Notes: generated by a model from the letters alone, not told the origin. A stretch of DNA of 53,847 nt from Spirochaetota bacterium (GCA_034190085.1 JAXHTS010000063.1:1-53847); one strand, 5' to 3'. Positions 1 through 9,651 are shown, counted from the stretch's first letter. Numbers and translations are program-made.

Positions 1-26
1 AATTGTAATAATATGGAGGAGATTGT

Positions 27-593
27 ATGAGAAAGGCTTCAGTGATAAGTTTAGTATTATTAGTCATTTCAGGTTGTAGTGGTGTTCAATACAGGGATGC
101 AAGCAAGGATAAGGGTTCAATGGAATGGGGTCCCAAAGAGATTAAAATAACTGTCAGCAAGATGGTGGGTTCAATGCATGATTTCCTCAAAAACGAATGG
201 GGAAAGGCTGCCTTTATTGAGGTGAAGAGGTTCAGGAATAAGACTTCTGAACATATTGACACTAAAATGGTATCCGACGAGATATCAACTAATCTTATTA
301 AAAAAAGGATTAAATTTATAGATCAGTCATTGACTCAGGAATCGATAAAGCAGATGGAAATGGGTATGACAGGACTGATAGATCCAGATAGCGCCATTCC
401 AGCAGGAATGTTGAAGTCTCCTAACCTCTACCTTACTGGTGATATACGAGATAATGTTAGAACAGTTGGGGGCAAAAGGTTACAGTATCTTGTTGTAACC
501 CTTAAATTAGTAAATCTGAAGACAAATATTGTCGAATGGCAGGATCAACAGCAATTCCTTAAAGCCTCCAAAAAAAATAGAATTTCTTTCTAA
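27..593 (+). CDS. LpoB-like outer-membrane lipoprotein (penicillin-binding protein activator family)
   Basis: The 188-residue product has a short hydrophobic signal and a lipobox, ISGC, with the lipidated Cys at residue 17. A GGAGGA ribosome site lies 5-10 bases before the ATG. The body resembles LpoB/YcfM proteins: an RNKTSEHIDT stretch (about 70-79), then a GMTGLIDPDSA-like segment and a final strand pattern ending near NIVEWQDQQQ. In enterobacteria LpoB reaches through the periplasm to activate PBP1B; that role is known for the family and only inferred here. The next gene starts 24 bases downstream and encodes the lipoprotein that commonly accompanies LpoB homologues, so the two are probably co-transcribed. 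A class A penicillin-binding protein is encoded at 6469-9012. The family assignment is by eye; the exact partner is unknown. Confidence 0.72.
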   Translation: MRKASVISLVLLVISGCSGVQYRDASKDKGSMEWGPKEIKITVSKMVGSMHDFLKNEWGKAAFIEVKRFRNKTSEHIDTKMVSDEISTNLIKKRIKFIDQSLTQESIKQMEMGMTGLIDPDSAIPAGMLKSPNLYLTGDIRDNVRTVGGKRLQYLVVTLKLVNLKTNIVEWQDQQQFLKASKKNRISF

Positions 594-617
594 CTAATCA
601 ATTTTGAGGAATCGATA

Positions 618-2018
618 ATGAAAAGACTTATCCTGATTCTGTCCTCCGCCTTTATTATCTTTAACCAAGTAGCTTGCACAACAAACTACAACCAGATAAT
701 TAAAGATTCGGAGAGGACCTTCTATCGAGGCAATTATAAAAAAGCTGCTAAAAAGCTACTACCACTTGTTAATAAAAAAAGCAGAGATCAGCTTATACTT
801 ATGATGGAATGTGGAATGATGCTTCATGCATCTGGGGATTATGAAAACAGTAATAAAGTGTTATTGGAGGCTGCAAAACTATCCGAGACAATTACAACAA
901 GCATTCGAAAGCAGGCAGCAGCCTTATTGCTCAATGAGACTAAAACCAACTACAAAGGCGAGGACTTTGAGAGGGTTCTCATTCATATGTATCTTGGGAT
1001 AAACTTTATCATGCTTCAAAAGGTTGATGAGGCGCGGGTTGAGTTCAAGAAGGTAAACGATCTTCTAAGAGATATAAATGTTTCAGTTGGCAAAAAATAT
1101 AAGCAGAACATTATGGCGAAATATCTAACTGCCATCACCTTCGAGATTACTGCTGATATTGACAACGATGAGGGTGATAAAGAATATGCATATATAGAAT
1201 ATAAGCAAATCCATTCACTATACCCAAAACTTTCATTAGTGTATCGTGATTTGCAGAGACTTTCCAAGCAACTCGGTGATAAGGAAGATTATACAAAATG
1301 GGTTACGAAGTTTGGGAAGAGGGATAATTTACCCAAGGATGCGGGCGAGCTTATTATGTTCTTTCAGGCTGGAAGAGGAGCAGTAAAGGTATCAAGAGGT
1401 TCGCTGCTTAAAGATAGGTCGATGAAAAATGGCATCACTGTATCTTTAAATGGAATGCCCTTAAAGGCTGGAGTTACTATTGTAGGTGTTTTAGCAGCGC
1501 TGAAAATAGCGAAACATCCCATACCTATATTTAAGAAAAGATCAAACAAAATCAATCATCTTGTTATTAGCGTTAATGAAAAAGATATTGGCAGGACATA
1601 TGAATTGGAGAATATCGAGAATACTGCGATCAAAAATATGGAGGATGACTATCAACGAATGTATATGAAGGTAGCAGCAGGCATTGCCGTAAAGGCTGCA
1701 ACCTCAGTAGCAGCAGGCATTGCCGCAAAGAAGCTTGCTGAACAGTCCAAGAAGTTAAGTGGATTTGCTGGATTGATTGGCGCTTTAGCAGGCATCGGCG
1801 CAGGGGCAACCCTTGTTTCACAAATAGAACCTGATCTACGCTGTTGGCATACACTGCCATCCAATTTACAACTCTCAAGAATATTTCTTCCTGCTGGCAT
1901 GTACGAACTTACTATCAAGTATATTGATCACTCAGGTCGGGTTGAGAAAACAAAGAACACTATGATCGAGATAAAAAAAGGGAAAAAGAGCTTCTTAAAC
2001 TACAGAACATTATATTAA
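618..2018 (+). CDS. TPR-type lipoprotein (COG3014-like), partner of LpoB-like protein
   Basis: The 466-residue product begins with a signal ending NQVAC, giving a probable lipidated Cys at residue 20. Residues about 25-230 look helical and repeat-like, with TPR-style spacing around GNYKKAAKKLLPL, SGDYENSNKVLLEAA and MLQKVDEARVEF. Residues about 345-400 form an Ala/Gly-rich, weakly hydrophobic stretch (AAGIAVKAATSVAAGIAAKK). The C-terminal part is beta-rich and ends in a charged tail. This layout matches the conserved COG3014 lipoprotein usually found beside LpoB-like genes, whose precise function is not established. A GAGGA ribosome site precedes the ATG. It probably forms an operon with the gene before it, and the next gene starts only 10 bases after its stop. 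Confidence 0.65.
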   Translation: MKRLILILSSAFIIFNQVACTTNYNQIIKDSERTFYRGNYKKAAKKLLPLVNKKSRDQLILMMECGMMLHASGDYENSNKVLLEAAKLSETITTSIRKQAAALLLNETKTNYKGEDFERVLIHMYLGINFIMLQKVDEARVEFKKVNDLLRDINVSVGKKYKQNIMAKYLTAITFEITADIDNDEGDKEYAYIEYKQIHSLYPKLSLVYRDLQRLSKQLGDKEDYTKWVTKFGKRDNLPKDAGELIMFFQAGRGAVKVSRGSLLKDRSMKNGITVSLNGMPLKAGVTIVGVLAALKIAKHPIPIFKKRSNKINHLVISVNEKDIGRTYELENIENTAIKNMEDDYQRMYMKVAAGIAVKAATSVAAGIAAKKLAEQSKKLSGFAGLIGALAGIGAGATLVSQIEPDLRCWHTLPSNLQLSRIFLPAGMYELTIKYIDHSGRVEKTKNTMIEIKKGKKSFLNYRTLY

Positions 2019-2028
2019 CATTATAATA

Positions 2029-3870
2029 ATGAAGAAAAGGAATACAAATACTTCATCTTCAGTTAATAATAATATTTTTGATTTATTAAAACATCCTATC
2101 TGCATTATTGATAACAATGGAGAATTGTCTTACCGAAACAATAGTTTCAAACAACTATTTGAAACTGACGAAAGCGATATCAGACTGGATATATCCCACC
2201 CATTCTACCCTGAATACAGAAAAAAAATAGCCCTTACCTATTCTAGAGTTAATAAAGGCTTGGATGGACGATGTTTCGCAATAATGATTTCTTCTAATGG
2301 ATATAGGCTCCCTGTTGAGATGCACTTATACCCATTGATCGAAAATGAAAATGTCTCATCCATTCTGGCCTTCATGAAAATAGTAGATGACAGACTACTC
2401 TCATTTGATAAGACTACATCGTCTTTACTCAAGGATTCTTCATCTGATACCAAATTGTATGAATTCTCGCCATTCCCAATTGTAAGGTTCAATCCCTCTG
2501 GAGAAATAATCAAAGGGAGTGCCACTTTTGAAACCCTAATGGGCAAAAATCTTAATGATAAAAACAAAAAAGAAAACTTACTGTTCCTCTCCTTATCGCC
2601 CTATGATAACAAAAGAATGGGAAAGGCAATAACAAACATTCTTAATGGAGTTATCTCTTTTAGCAGAATTGGAGAATTAAAAATAACTACTGCCAATGGT
2701 GATGAAAAATGGGTAAATGCTATTCTTTATCCAATAACAGATGATAACAACGATATTTCTGCTATAGAGATTATACTTGAAGATTTTACACAAGTCAAAA
2801 TATTGGAAAATAAACTGAGAGTCATGAAAAGAACCCGAATTATCGGTGATATCTCAATAGGGCTATTACACTATTTTAATGATATTATTTATTCAATTAC
2901 AAAGAGAATACAGATATTAAAAATGGAAATACGCAAGGATACATCTCTAAATGTACTTGATGAAATAGAAAGAAAGGCTTTTGAAGGCGAAAAGCAGATA
3001 AAAAAAATACAAAATTTTATAATAGAGGGGAATCTTTCCGAAGATCATAGAATTAGAAGCTTTAAGAAGATTATTGATGAGGCTATCAGTTTTGCAAAGA
3101 TAAAATTCATGACCGAGAATAATGGAAAGGGAAAATCAATTAAATATGAAAAGAGATATTACTCCAATAGCAGAGTGAAGGGAGATATCAGAAAATTAAA
3201 TGAAATTATTATCTCTATGATTTTTAAGGTTTCATCCATTATTGATAATAAGGGAGTTATAATTATTTCTCTAAGGAATAATGGTGCACTCTCTTTATCG
3301 ATGAGTGTCGAAAAAGCCAATGAAATGGAAATTGACAATACTGATACAATATCTCCTCAATTTCCAGATATTGATGTGAGGTATAGTGCACAGGGGATGA
3401 ACATCAAGATTATTGAAGAGGAGTCCACTAATTCTTATTCAATTAAAGCCATCATTCCATCATCATTGATTATTAGCAAAGAAGGAGAATCAACTGCTGA
3501 TTTAAATAATCTAAAAGATATGAATGCTATTATACTAAAAGAAGGGGGGGCAGTAGCATCAAAAGAAATAATTAATAATATTGGGAATACCTTTTTCTGT
3601 AACACTTTGGATGAGGCAATATCACATTATCACAAAGAGCATTGTGATCTGTTGATTACAGATTATCATCAATCAGGAGTTAATGGATTGGAGCTTTTCA
3701 CAAGGATAAAGGAATTAGATGAAAATGTTCTCTCGGTTTTATTATATAATGATAACCCTGATGATTTAAAAGCTTACAGGAATGTTATTGATATATTGAT
3801 ACCAACCCCTTTAGAACAGAACAGGTTTAACAAAGAGATCACAAAGACGCTAAATTCACGTAAAACATAA
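2029..3870 (+). CDS. PAS-PAS sensor protein with degenerate kinase core and C-terminal receiver
   Basis: The 613-residue protein has two PAS-like domains (about 15-120 and 145-260), a kinase dimerisation-like helix pair (about 262-335), a poorly conserved region where the ATPase domain should be (about 345-485), and a receiver-like domain (about 495-610). The dimerisation helix keeps the GxxHxFN pattern, with His281 and Asn284. I cannot find the N, G1 or G2 boxes of a HATPase domain. The receiver retains Asp545 in LLITDYH, but the usual N-terminal acidic pair is replaced (AIILKEGG) and the conserved Lys-Pro near the end reads PTPLE. There is no membrane segment, so it is probably cytoplasmic. 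It follows the lipoprotein gene by 10 bases with no clear ribosome site, suggesting translational coupling. It may act as a scaffold or phospho-relay rather than an autokinase. Confidence 0.6.
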   Translation: MKKRNTNTSSSVNNNIFDLLKHPICIIDNNGELSYRNNSFKQLFETDESDIRLDISHPFYPEYRKKIALTYSRVNKGLDGRCFAIMISSNGYRLPVEMHLYPLIENENVSSILAFMKIVDDRLLSFDKTTSSLLKDSSSDTKLYEFSPFPIVRFNPSGEIIKGSATFETLMGKNLNDKNKKENLLFLSLSPYDNKRMGKAITNILNGVISFSRIGELKITTANGDEKWVNAILYPITDDNNDISAIEIILEDFTQVKILENKLRVMKRTRIIGDISIGLLHYFNDIIYSITKRIQILKMEIRKDTSLNVLDEIERKAFEGEKQIKKIQNFIIEGNLSEDHRIRSFKKIIDEAISFAKIKFMTENNGKGKSIKYEKRYYSNSRVKGDIRKLNEIIISMIFKVSSIIDNKGVIIISLRNNGALSLSMSVEKANEMEIDNTDTISPQFPDIDVRYSAQGMNIKIIEEESTNSYSIKAIIPSSLIISKEGESTADLNNLKDMNAIILKEGGAVASKEIINNIGNTFFCNTLDEAISHYHKEHCDLLITDYHQSGVNGLELFTRIKELDENVLSVLLYNDNPDDLKAYRNVIDILIPTPLEQNRFNKEITKTLNSRKT

Positions 3871-3992
3871 TATAATTATCCCTATAATATAGTCTTCATG
3901 GATAAATATATCTTTCGAAAGACGAATCAATAAAAGCGATCCATAGTGCTTTACTTAATATTCTTAAAAGAATAGCCCTGCCATTATGTTAT

Positions 3993-4982
3993 TTATAGAA
4001 TTTCATTCATCCTAATCAAATCCTCCTTCTTTCCGATTGCCACAAAAATATCACCCACCTCAAGTATCTCATCTGGTAAGGGATTATAAATCATATCTCC
4101 ATTATATTTTTTAATAGCAACAATAATAACACCATAATCCTTTCTTAAATTGTTTTCAATAAGATTTTTTCCAATCAGTCTGGAACCCTCATTTACAACG
4201 ACCTCTTCCATGATAAGACCTAGATGATTATTCATCATAGCAATATCAATAAAATCAACGACCGTTGGTCTTATTAATGCTTGAGCCATTCTCTTACCCC
4301 CGATAAGATGGGGTGTAACGACCTTAGTCGCTCCTGCCCATTTCAATTTCATTTCACTCTTCTCATCTGAGGCTCTGGATAAAATAAAGATGTCTGGCCT
4401 CAAGCTTTTGGCAGTCAAGGTTATGAATACATTATCAGCATCAGACATAACAGCGGGGACAATCCCCTTTGCTTTCATAATTTCTGCCTTGAGAAGCGCC
4501 TCTTCAGTAGTGGCATCCATCGATATATATAGATATTTTTCAACCTCCAATTGATCAATGGCAGATGGGTTGTTCTCTATTACAACAAACTTAATACTAT
4601 GCTGGTGTAGCTCTTTACAAATGAGATGCCCAATTCTGCCAAATCCGCAAACTATATAGTGATCCCTTATTTTTCTAATATCCTTTTCCAATTTTCTCCT
4701 CCCAAAGGTTTTCGCCAACTCTCCTTCAATGAGCATACCAAACAGCGACCCAATAGCATATGCACCAATAGTTATACCGGTACTGATTATAACAATTGTG
4801 ATTATCCTACCATAAATTGAAAGAGGTTTAACCTCAGAAAATCCTACAGTACTAATAGTAATTATGGTCATATACAAAGAATTAAAGAGGGGAATCTCCT
4901 CCACAATATGATAACTGAAAGTGCCAAACACAATAGTCGCTAAAAAAAAAGATAATATTATAATTAATTTGCGTAGGTTCAT
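3993..4982 (-). CDS. Two-TM potassium channel with RCK (TrkA-N/TrkA-C) domains
   Basis: The 329-residue product starts with a membrane helix (about 5-24), a pore loop carrying the filter TVGFS at residues 45-49, and a second helix (about 57-85). A Rossmann RCK domain follows with GFGRIG at 113-118 and the acidic residue that caps NAD-type binding folds (VVIENN). The last 80 residues form a TrkA-C module. This is the MthK/Kch-type layout: an inner-membrane tetrameric K+ channel gated by ligands at the RCK ring. The filter differs from canonical TVGYG by Tyr to Phe and a final Gly to Ser. The gene is convergent with the sensor gene to its left. A 6-bp inverted repeat (ATAACG/CGTTAT, 5055-5071) lies about 75 bases upstream of its start and could be an operator, but this is weak. 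Confidence 0.85.
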   Translation of the reverse strand: MNLRKLIIILSFFLATIVFGTFSYHIVEEIPLFNSLYMTIITISTVGFSEVKPLSIYGRIITIVIISTGITIGAYAIGSLFGMLIEGELAKTFGRRKLEKDIRKIRDHYIVCGFGRIGHLICKELHQHSIKFVVIENNPSAIDQLEVEKYLYISMDATTEEALLKAEIMKAKGIVPAVMSDADNVFITLTAKSLRPDIFILSRASDEKSEMKLKWAGATKVVTPHLIGGKRMAQALIRPTVVDFIDIAMMNNHLGLIMEEVVVNEGSRLIGKNLIENNLRKDYGVIIVAIKKYNGDMIYNPLPDEILEVGDIFVAIGKKEDLIRMNEIL

Positions 4983-5170
4983 AAAGGCTTATGCCTAATA
5001 TTCAAAATTGGATAATTCTTTCTTATCTTAAGTATACATCTATATCAGTGAAGCATAACGATAAACGTTATATGATTGCAATATATGATTGATATAATAC
5101 TCGAAAAATTCAATATGAAATTCAGGAATAAATGATTATTAGATAAATCAAGCTTAATAAAGGCATAACA

Positions 5171-5198
5171 AAACGCCGAGTGGTAGGACTCGGCGTTT
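5171..5198 (-). terminator. Rho-independent terminator of flaB
   Basis: A perfect 10-bp stem, AAACGCCGAG with CTCGGCGTTT, encloses an 8-base loop. On the minus strand it lies 25 bases after the flaB stop and is followed by TTTTGTT. Position and structure fit an intrinsic terminator for the flagellin message. Confidence 0.88.
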
Positions 5199-5223
5199 AT
5201 AGTGGTGCTCCGATGTTAGCTCA

Positions 5224-6072
5224 TTAACGTAATAATTGCAATACTGTCTGAGATTTAGTGTTAGCCTGTGCTAACATTGCAGTCGCTGCTTGTGTTAATA
5301 TCTGGTACCTAATGAAGGATGACATTTGTTCTGCCATATCTGTGTCTCTAATTCTACTCTCTGAGGCCTGTATGTTCTCATAGGCATTCATAAGTCCCTT
5401 GGCAGCATGCTCAAGCCTGTTATAATAGGCTCCAAGGTCAGCTCGCTGCTTTGCGATAAGCCTTAATGCCTCATCTGCAAGACCAATTACGGCATTTGCC
5501 TTTCCAGGGGTTGAAATGGATATAAATGTTAGAACTACTGGATTACGCAGACCCAGAGCTGCTGTAGTCATTGTTTCGATAAAAACCCTCTCTCTCTGAT
5601 GCATATTTGGCCCCATATGGAACCACATTGAAGCAGTTGGATGAAGTCTTGCAAAGGACCCTGTTAACATCTTCATTTTGTTGAATTCTGCCTGAGATGA
5701 AATCCTATCTACTTCATCTATAAGCTCAGAGACCTCTACCTGTATTAGTTGTCTATCTTCAGCCGAATAGATTCCATTTGCAGCTTGAACAGCCAGTACC
5801 CTTATTCGCTGAATTATATCATGTAGTTCCTGGAGATAACCTTCAGCGGTCTGAACGAATGACATCCCATCTTCAGTATTTCTCTCCGCTTGCCTCAGAC
5901 CATTTATCTGTGTCCTCATCTTTTCAGACACTGCCAGTCCAGAAGCATCATCCCCAGCACGATTTATTCTCATCCCGGAGGATAGCTTTTCTATGTCTTT
6001 TGATATGCTCCAATCGTGAAACTTTAATGTCCTATGCGCAAAAATTGCGCTGGCATTATGATTTATGATCAT
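5224..6072 (-). CDS. flaB: Periplasmic flagellar core protein FlaB (flagellin)
   Basis: The 282-residue protein has the conserved flagellin N-terminal coiled coil ([16 protein letters not shown], then [20 protein letters not shown]) and C-terminal coil ([20 protein letters not shown], ending [11 protein letters not shown]). The short middle contains [18 protein letters not shown], which is typical of spirochaete FlaB and lacks the large variable domain of external flagellins. The length is normal for FlaB. AAGGAGGA ends 5 bases before the ATG. In spirochaetes FlaB builds the core of the periplasmic filament that drives cell-body rotation. The gene is transcribed alone, ends in a strong terminator, and is divergent from the penicillin-binding protein gene. 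I did not find a convincing sigma-28 promoter. This is the best taxonomic marker in the window. Confidence 0.95.
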   Translation of the reverse strand: MIINHNASAIFAHRTLKFHDWSISKDIEKLSSGMRINRAGDDASGLAVSEKMRTQINGLRQAERNTEDGMSFVQTAEGYLQELHDIIQRIRVLAVQAANGIYSAEDRQLIQVEVSELIDEVDRISSQAEFNKMKMLTGSFARLHPTASMWFHMGPNMHQRERVFIETMTTAALGLRNPVVLTFISISTPGKANAVIGLADEALRLIAKQRADLGAYYNRLEHAAKGLMNAYENIQASESRIRDTDMAEQMSSFIRYQILTQAATAMLAQANTKSQTVLQLLR

Positions 6073-6468
6073 CTTATTCCTCCTTGAACACTCTTGCCAT
6101 CTTCCATGATAGCAGAATCAAGCTAATTACTATTGTGTTATTCGTCTTATTACTTTATTCATTTAAGGCAGAATATACTCAATTATTAGCATTTATTTGG
6201 GTTTATTTGAAATTATGAATCAATTAATTATCAATACTATTAAAATATTATTTTTTTCGATTATTCTTGATATTCTTATAAGTATCTAATAGCAGATTAT
6301 AAAAAATGTTTGATTCTTTAAAACTTCTCAAAGATTGTAGGTATATAGATATGTTTTTATTCATGCATAGGAAATGAATATTGGCTTATTATTATATTTT
6401 TATTAAATATACATTATAATGAAGTACTTAAGCTCTTAATACACATGAAAGAGGACATATAAGCAGAT
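6073..6468. other. AT-rich divergent promoter region
   Basis: This gene-free stretch of about 400 bases separates divergent flaB and the penicillin-binding protein gene. It is very AT-rich and must hold promoters for both directions. Apart from the flaB ribosome site at its left edge I see no confident promoter boxes, hairpin or small gene. Confidence 0.6.
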
Positions 6469-9012
6469 ATGCTCAGAAAATTTAATGAATATCATTCAAG
6501 ATTGAGAAAACTGAAAATGCCTGAAGAAATAATTATACCTAAGCGCTCAATCAATATTACTGACAAAATATCAAGATTACTCCCAATATTTAAAATTAGG
6601 TTTTGGATTTTAAAGGCTGTTATTCTGGGAGCAATATCCGGCATTATTATTGCCTTTTTCATAATTTTGATTTCAGATTTCCATAAAGTAAAGGCACTTG
6701 GCGAATTCCAACCCAATATCACAACAAAAATATATGATAAGAATGAATTCCTAATATCTGAACTCTTTAGGCAAAAGAGAGAGTTGATATCCTTAAGTAA
6801 AATTCCCTCAGATCTTATTAACTCCTTTATTGCAATAGAAGATCGTGAGTATTATGATCACATGGGCATTAATATCAAGGGGATTGTAAGGGCTTTTTTT
6901 ATTAATATCTTTTCTGGAAAGATTAGACAGGGTGGAAGCACAATTACTCAACAGCTAGCTAAAATATTGCTTACCTCAAGAGAGAGAAGCATATATAGAA
7001 AAATAAAAGAGGCCTTTATTGCTATTATGATGGAGTTCTTCTATAACAAACAGAAAATACTAGAGCTTTATCTGAATCAGATATTTCTTGGACATGGTGT
7101 TTATGGTGTTGAATCAGCATCAAGATTCTACTTTGACAAGCATGTATGGGAGTTAGATCTGGCTGAATCAGCTCTACTGGCGAGCCTACCATCCTCCCCG
7201 AATAAACTCTCCCCTATTAGGCACCCCAAGAGGTCGATGGAGAGGCATAAAACCGTACTTGCAGGAATGGTAGAAATGGGATTTATTTCAATCATAGAAG
7301 CTGAAGAGGTTTTTCTAAGGTTTTGGCCTTTATACTTGGAACACATAAATGAACTTTCTCCAACTCAAAATACATGGTCTTCGAGGGTAGACAAGGCGCC
7401 ATGGTTTACAGAATATATAAGAAGAAGACTGATCAAGAAGTATGGTGAGAGAAGAGTATATGAAAAAGGACTTAAGGTTTATACAACCCTGGATATAGAT
7501 AAACAAATAGCTGGACAGAGAATATTATCCGAGGCCTTGAGGAAGCAGACTATTGTATCAAACAGCCTGTTATTTAAGAATGAGGATTATATTGTTGAAA
7601 ACTACTCCAATAAAATTGAACTATTCTCTCTTCTTTTCAACCTCAATCCATTCAACAAGAAGGGATCGATTGAACTAAAGAAGCTAATTGAATATGCTCA
7701 AAAAGAAATAACCGATGAATTAGAGATAATTAATTACTTTGTTGGCTTTGATGAAATTGGCAAAATTTTGGATATTTTTAAATCAGCACATTATGGGGAT
7801 AAAGAGCTTCAAAAAGTTGAGGGTTGTCTCATCTCCATAAATCATAGAAATGGATACATTGAGGCAATGATAGGCGGAAGCGAATTTTCAAGTATTAACC
7901 AGCTTAATAGAGTGATGCAATCAAGACGTCAACCTGGCTCTGCTATAAAACCTCTGCTTTACACTGCTGCATTGGAATCCGGGAGGTTTACCTCTTCAAC
8001 AGCTATACTCGATTCCCCGTTAGTCTATCTTGACAATGAGGGGGGAGACTGGATACCTGAAAATTATGAGGGAGAGTATTATGGATTAGTAAGATTAAGA
8101 AGCGCGCTTGCCAAATCAATTAATGGGGTATCGATAAGGGTAGCAGACCAATTAGGCATTGATTATGTTATGGAATTTCTGTCTAAGCTTTTAAAAATAA
8201 GGAGCAATAATATCAATAAGCGCATACCGAGAAATCTATCAATCGCTCTTGGATCTTTTGAGATCAGTTCTTTTGAATTAGCAAGAGCTTATGCAATAAT
8301 TGCAAATGGAGGCAGGGATGTAATTCCATTTAGCATTAGATACATTACAGATAGGAATGGAGTAATAATTGAAAACCAGGAAGAAGAGGTTAAAAAGATA
8401 CTTTTGAAAAAGAAAGGAGAGGGACGCTTCCAGATAATCACCCCTAGCACCTCCCAAATCATGATCAGCATGCTGAAGTCAGTAATAACATCCGGAACAG
8501 CACATCAGGCAACGATCGGGATGCCAGCAGGCGGAAAGACTGGAACTACGAACAACTGGCGAGATGCATGGTTTATAGGTTTCTCTCCTCAGATAACTAC
8601 ATGTTTATGGATGGGATATGATACTCAGGGACTATCCCTTGGGATTGGTCAGTCCGGGGGAGTGGTTGCAGCTCCTGTATGGGCAAAATATATGAAGGAA
8701 ATCCTGAGAAATGAACCTTATAAATACTTTCCGTTCTATGCTACTTTAATAGAAAAGGATGTCTGTGCTCATTCAGGAAAACTCCCTTCTCCCAATTGCA
8801 GAAATGTAATTAAAGAGGTTTTCAATAAAGACACTTTACCTAATGATGAATGCACTATTTGCAAAGGCATTCATCAGGATATTGCGCTTCACAAAAAGGG
8901 TCCTAGGGTAAATATCATTAAAGCTCAAAAAAAATCGATTTTTAAAAATATTAATTCTGGCAAGGTCAATAACACTATCATTGATAACATTGATAACAAT
9001 CTTCTTGATTAG
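6469..9012 (+). CDS. Class A penicillin-binding protein 1A (transglycosylase/transpeptidase)
   Basis: The 847-residue bifunctional peptidoglycan synthase has a cytoplasmic tail of about 44 residues and one membrane helix (about 45-67). A GT51 glycosyltransferase domain follows (about 100-270) with catalytic Glu124 in IAIEDREYYDH, then GGSTITQQLAK and the KILELYLNQIFLGHG motif. The transpeptidase domain (about 460-760) carries the three active-site motifs: Ser491-x-x-Lys494, Ser550-Ile-Asn552 and Lys690-Thr-Gly692. A Cys-containing tail follows (about 765-800, with four Cys). Length is normal for PBP1A. It polymerises and cross-links glycan strands on the outer face of the inner membrane. The ribosome site is poor: the nearest GAGG is about 15 bases from the ATG. 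The LpoB-like lipoprotein at 27-593 is a candidate activator, an inference from family knowledge. Confidence 0.93.
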   Translation: MLRKFNEYHSRLRKLKMPEEIIIPKRSINITDKISRLLPIFKIRFWILKAVILGAISGIIIAFFIILISDFHKVKALGEFQPNITTKIYDKNEFLISELFRQKRELISLSKIPSDLINSFIAIEDREYYDHMGINIKGIVRAFFINIFSGKIRQGGSTITQQLAKILLTSRERSIYRKIKEAFIAIMMEFFYNKQKILELYLNQIFLGHGVYGVESASRFYFDKHVWELDLAESALLASLPSSPNKLSPIRHPKRSMERHKTVLAGMVEMGFISIIEAEEVFLRFWPLYLEHINELSPTQNTWSSRVDKAPWFTEYIRRRLIKKYGERRVYEKGLKVYTTLDIDKQIAGQRILSEALRKQTIVSNSLLFKNEDYIVENYSNKIELFSLLFNLNPFNKKGSIELKKLIEYAQKEITDELEIINYFVGFDEIGKILDIFKSAHYGDKELQKVEGCLISINHRNGYIEAMIGGSEFSSINQLNRVMQSRRQPGSAIKPLLYTAALESGRFTSSTAILDSPLVYLDNEGGDWIPENYEGEYYGLVRLRSALAKSINGVSIRVADQLGIDYVMEFLSKLLKIRSNNINKRIPRNLSIALGSFEISSFELARAYAIIANGGRDVIPFSIRYITDRNGVIIENQEEEVKKILLKKKGEGRFQIITPSTSQIMISMLKSVITSGTAHQATIGMPAGGKTGTTNNWRDAWFIGFSPQITTCLWMGYDTQGLSLGIGQSGGVVAAPVWAKYMKEILRNEPYKYFPFYATLIEKDVCAHSGKLPSPNCRNVIKEVFNKDTLPNDECTICKGIHQDIALHKKGPRVNIIKAQKKSIFKNINSGKVNNTIIDNIDNNLLD

Positions 9013-9052
9013 TTGACATTTTATTGAGCAGGTTTATAGTTTTACTGAATTA

Positions 9053-9084
9053 GAATCTCACCCCGCACTCTGCAGGGGAGATTC
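9053..9084 (+). terminator. Imperfect hairpin after the penicillin-binding protein gene
   Basis: GAATCTC-A-CCCC pairs with GGGGAGATTC around a 10-base loop, with a small bulge. It lies about 40 bases after the stop codon. No T-run follows, so it could be a terminator or an mRNA 3'-end stabiliser. Confidence 0.35.
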
Positions 9085-9174
9085 AATCATTCATGTAAAA
9101 GGTACATGTATTATTACACAACTTAATACATTGATAAATGAATATGTCATAGAACTAATAAGATACTCAACTCA

Positions 9175-9387
9175 TTATTCTATTACAACTAAGACAGCAC
9201 CGCTATCTACTGTATCATCCTTCTTGCACCGTATCTCCTTGACTACCCCATCATCCTCACTTACAATTGGCATCTCCATTTTCATTGCTTCAAGTATCAA
9301 CACCTCATCGTCAGTTTTAACCTGATCTCCCACATTGATTAGGATATCAATCACTTTCCCTGTCATAGGAGCAGTTATCTCTGCCAC
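9175..9387 (-). CDS. Stand-alone biotinyl-carrier domain protein
   Basis: This 70-residue protein is a single biotinyl/lipoyl domain. It opens with APMTGKV, and the hairpin motif EAMKM places the biotin-accepting Lys at residue 36; VDSGAVLVVIE closes the fold. Such small carriers serve acyl-CoA carboxylases, oxaloacetate decarboxylases or related biotin enzymes, moving carboxyl groups between subunits. No carboxylase or carboxyltransferase gene is visible in the window, so the partner is unknown. The start is GTG, chosen because GGAGG (9394-9398) sits 6 bases upstream. A thiolase-like gene lies upstream on the same strand, 264 bases away, which hints at a role in acyl-CoA metabolism but is not strong evidence for an operon. 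Confidence 0.85.
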   Translation of the reverse strand: MAEITAPMTGKVIDILINVGDQVKTDDEVLILEAMKMEMPIVSEDDGVVKEIRCKKDDTVDSGAVLVVIE

Positions 9388-9393
9388 AATAAA

Positions 9394-9398
9394 CCTCC
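9394..9398 (-). promoter_or_regulatory. Ribosome binding site fixing a GTG start
   Basis: GGAGG lies 6 bases before the GTG codon at 9385-9387 and supports GTG as the start of the biotinyl-carrier gene. No in-frame ATG is better placed. Confidence 0.75.
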
Positions 9399-9651
9399 AT
9401 TAATACTAAATCTAAATAGAGTATAAAAATCTACTCTGTATATCTTTTGCCGTACTTCTTCTAAAGAATTAAAAAATACGACTTTTAAAATCAAATGGCA
9501 AATTATATTGATATATCATGAATGTCAAGAAAAAACAACTTAAATTAGATAACAAATTCTCCTAGATGACTAATTTAATTACTCGTCTTCAATTCTGTAG
9601 CCTATTACTGGAGCTAAATCTAAATAAAATTAGAAAGATTCGATTACTACA

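Noticed and set aside
3909-3920. 12-bp palindrome TCTTTCGAAAGA between convergent genes
   Set aside because: It has no loop or T-run, and a single short palindrome in AT-rich DNA is not enough to call a site.
6073-6200. Sigma-28 promoter for flaB
   Set aside because: A TAAAGTAA-like element is present on the minus strand, but no GCCGATAA-like element occurs at the right spacing.
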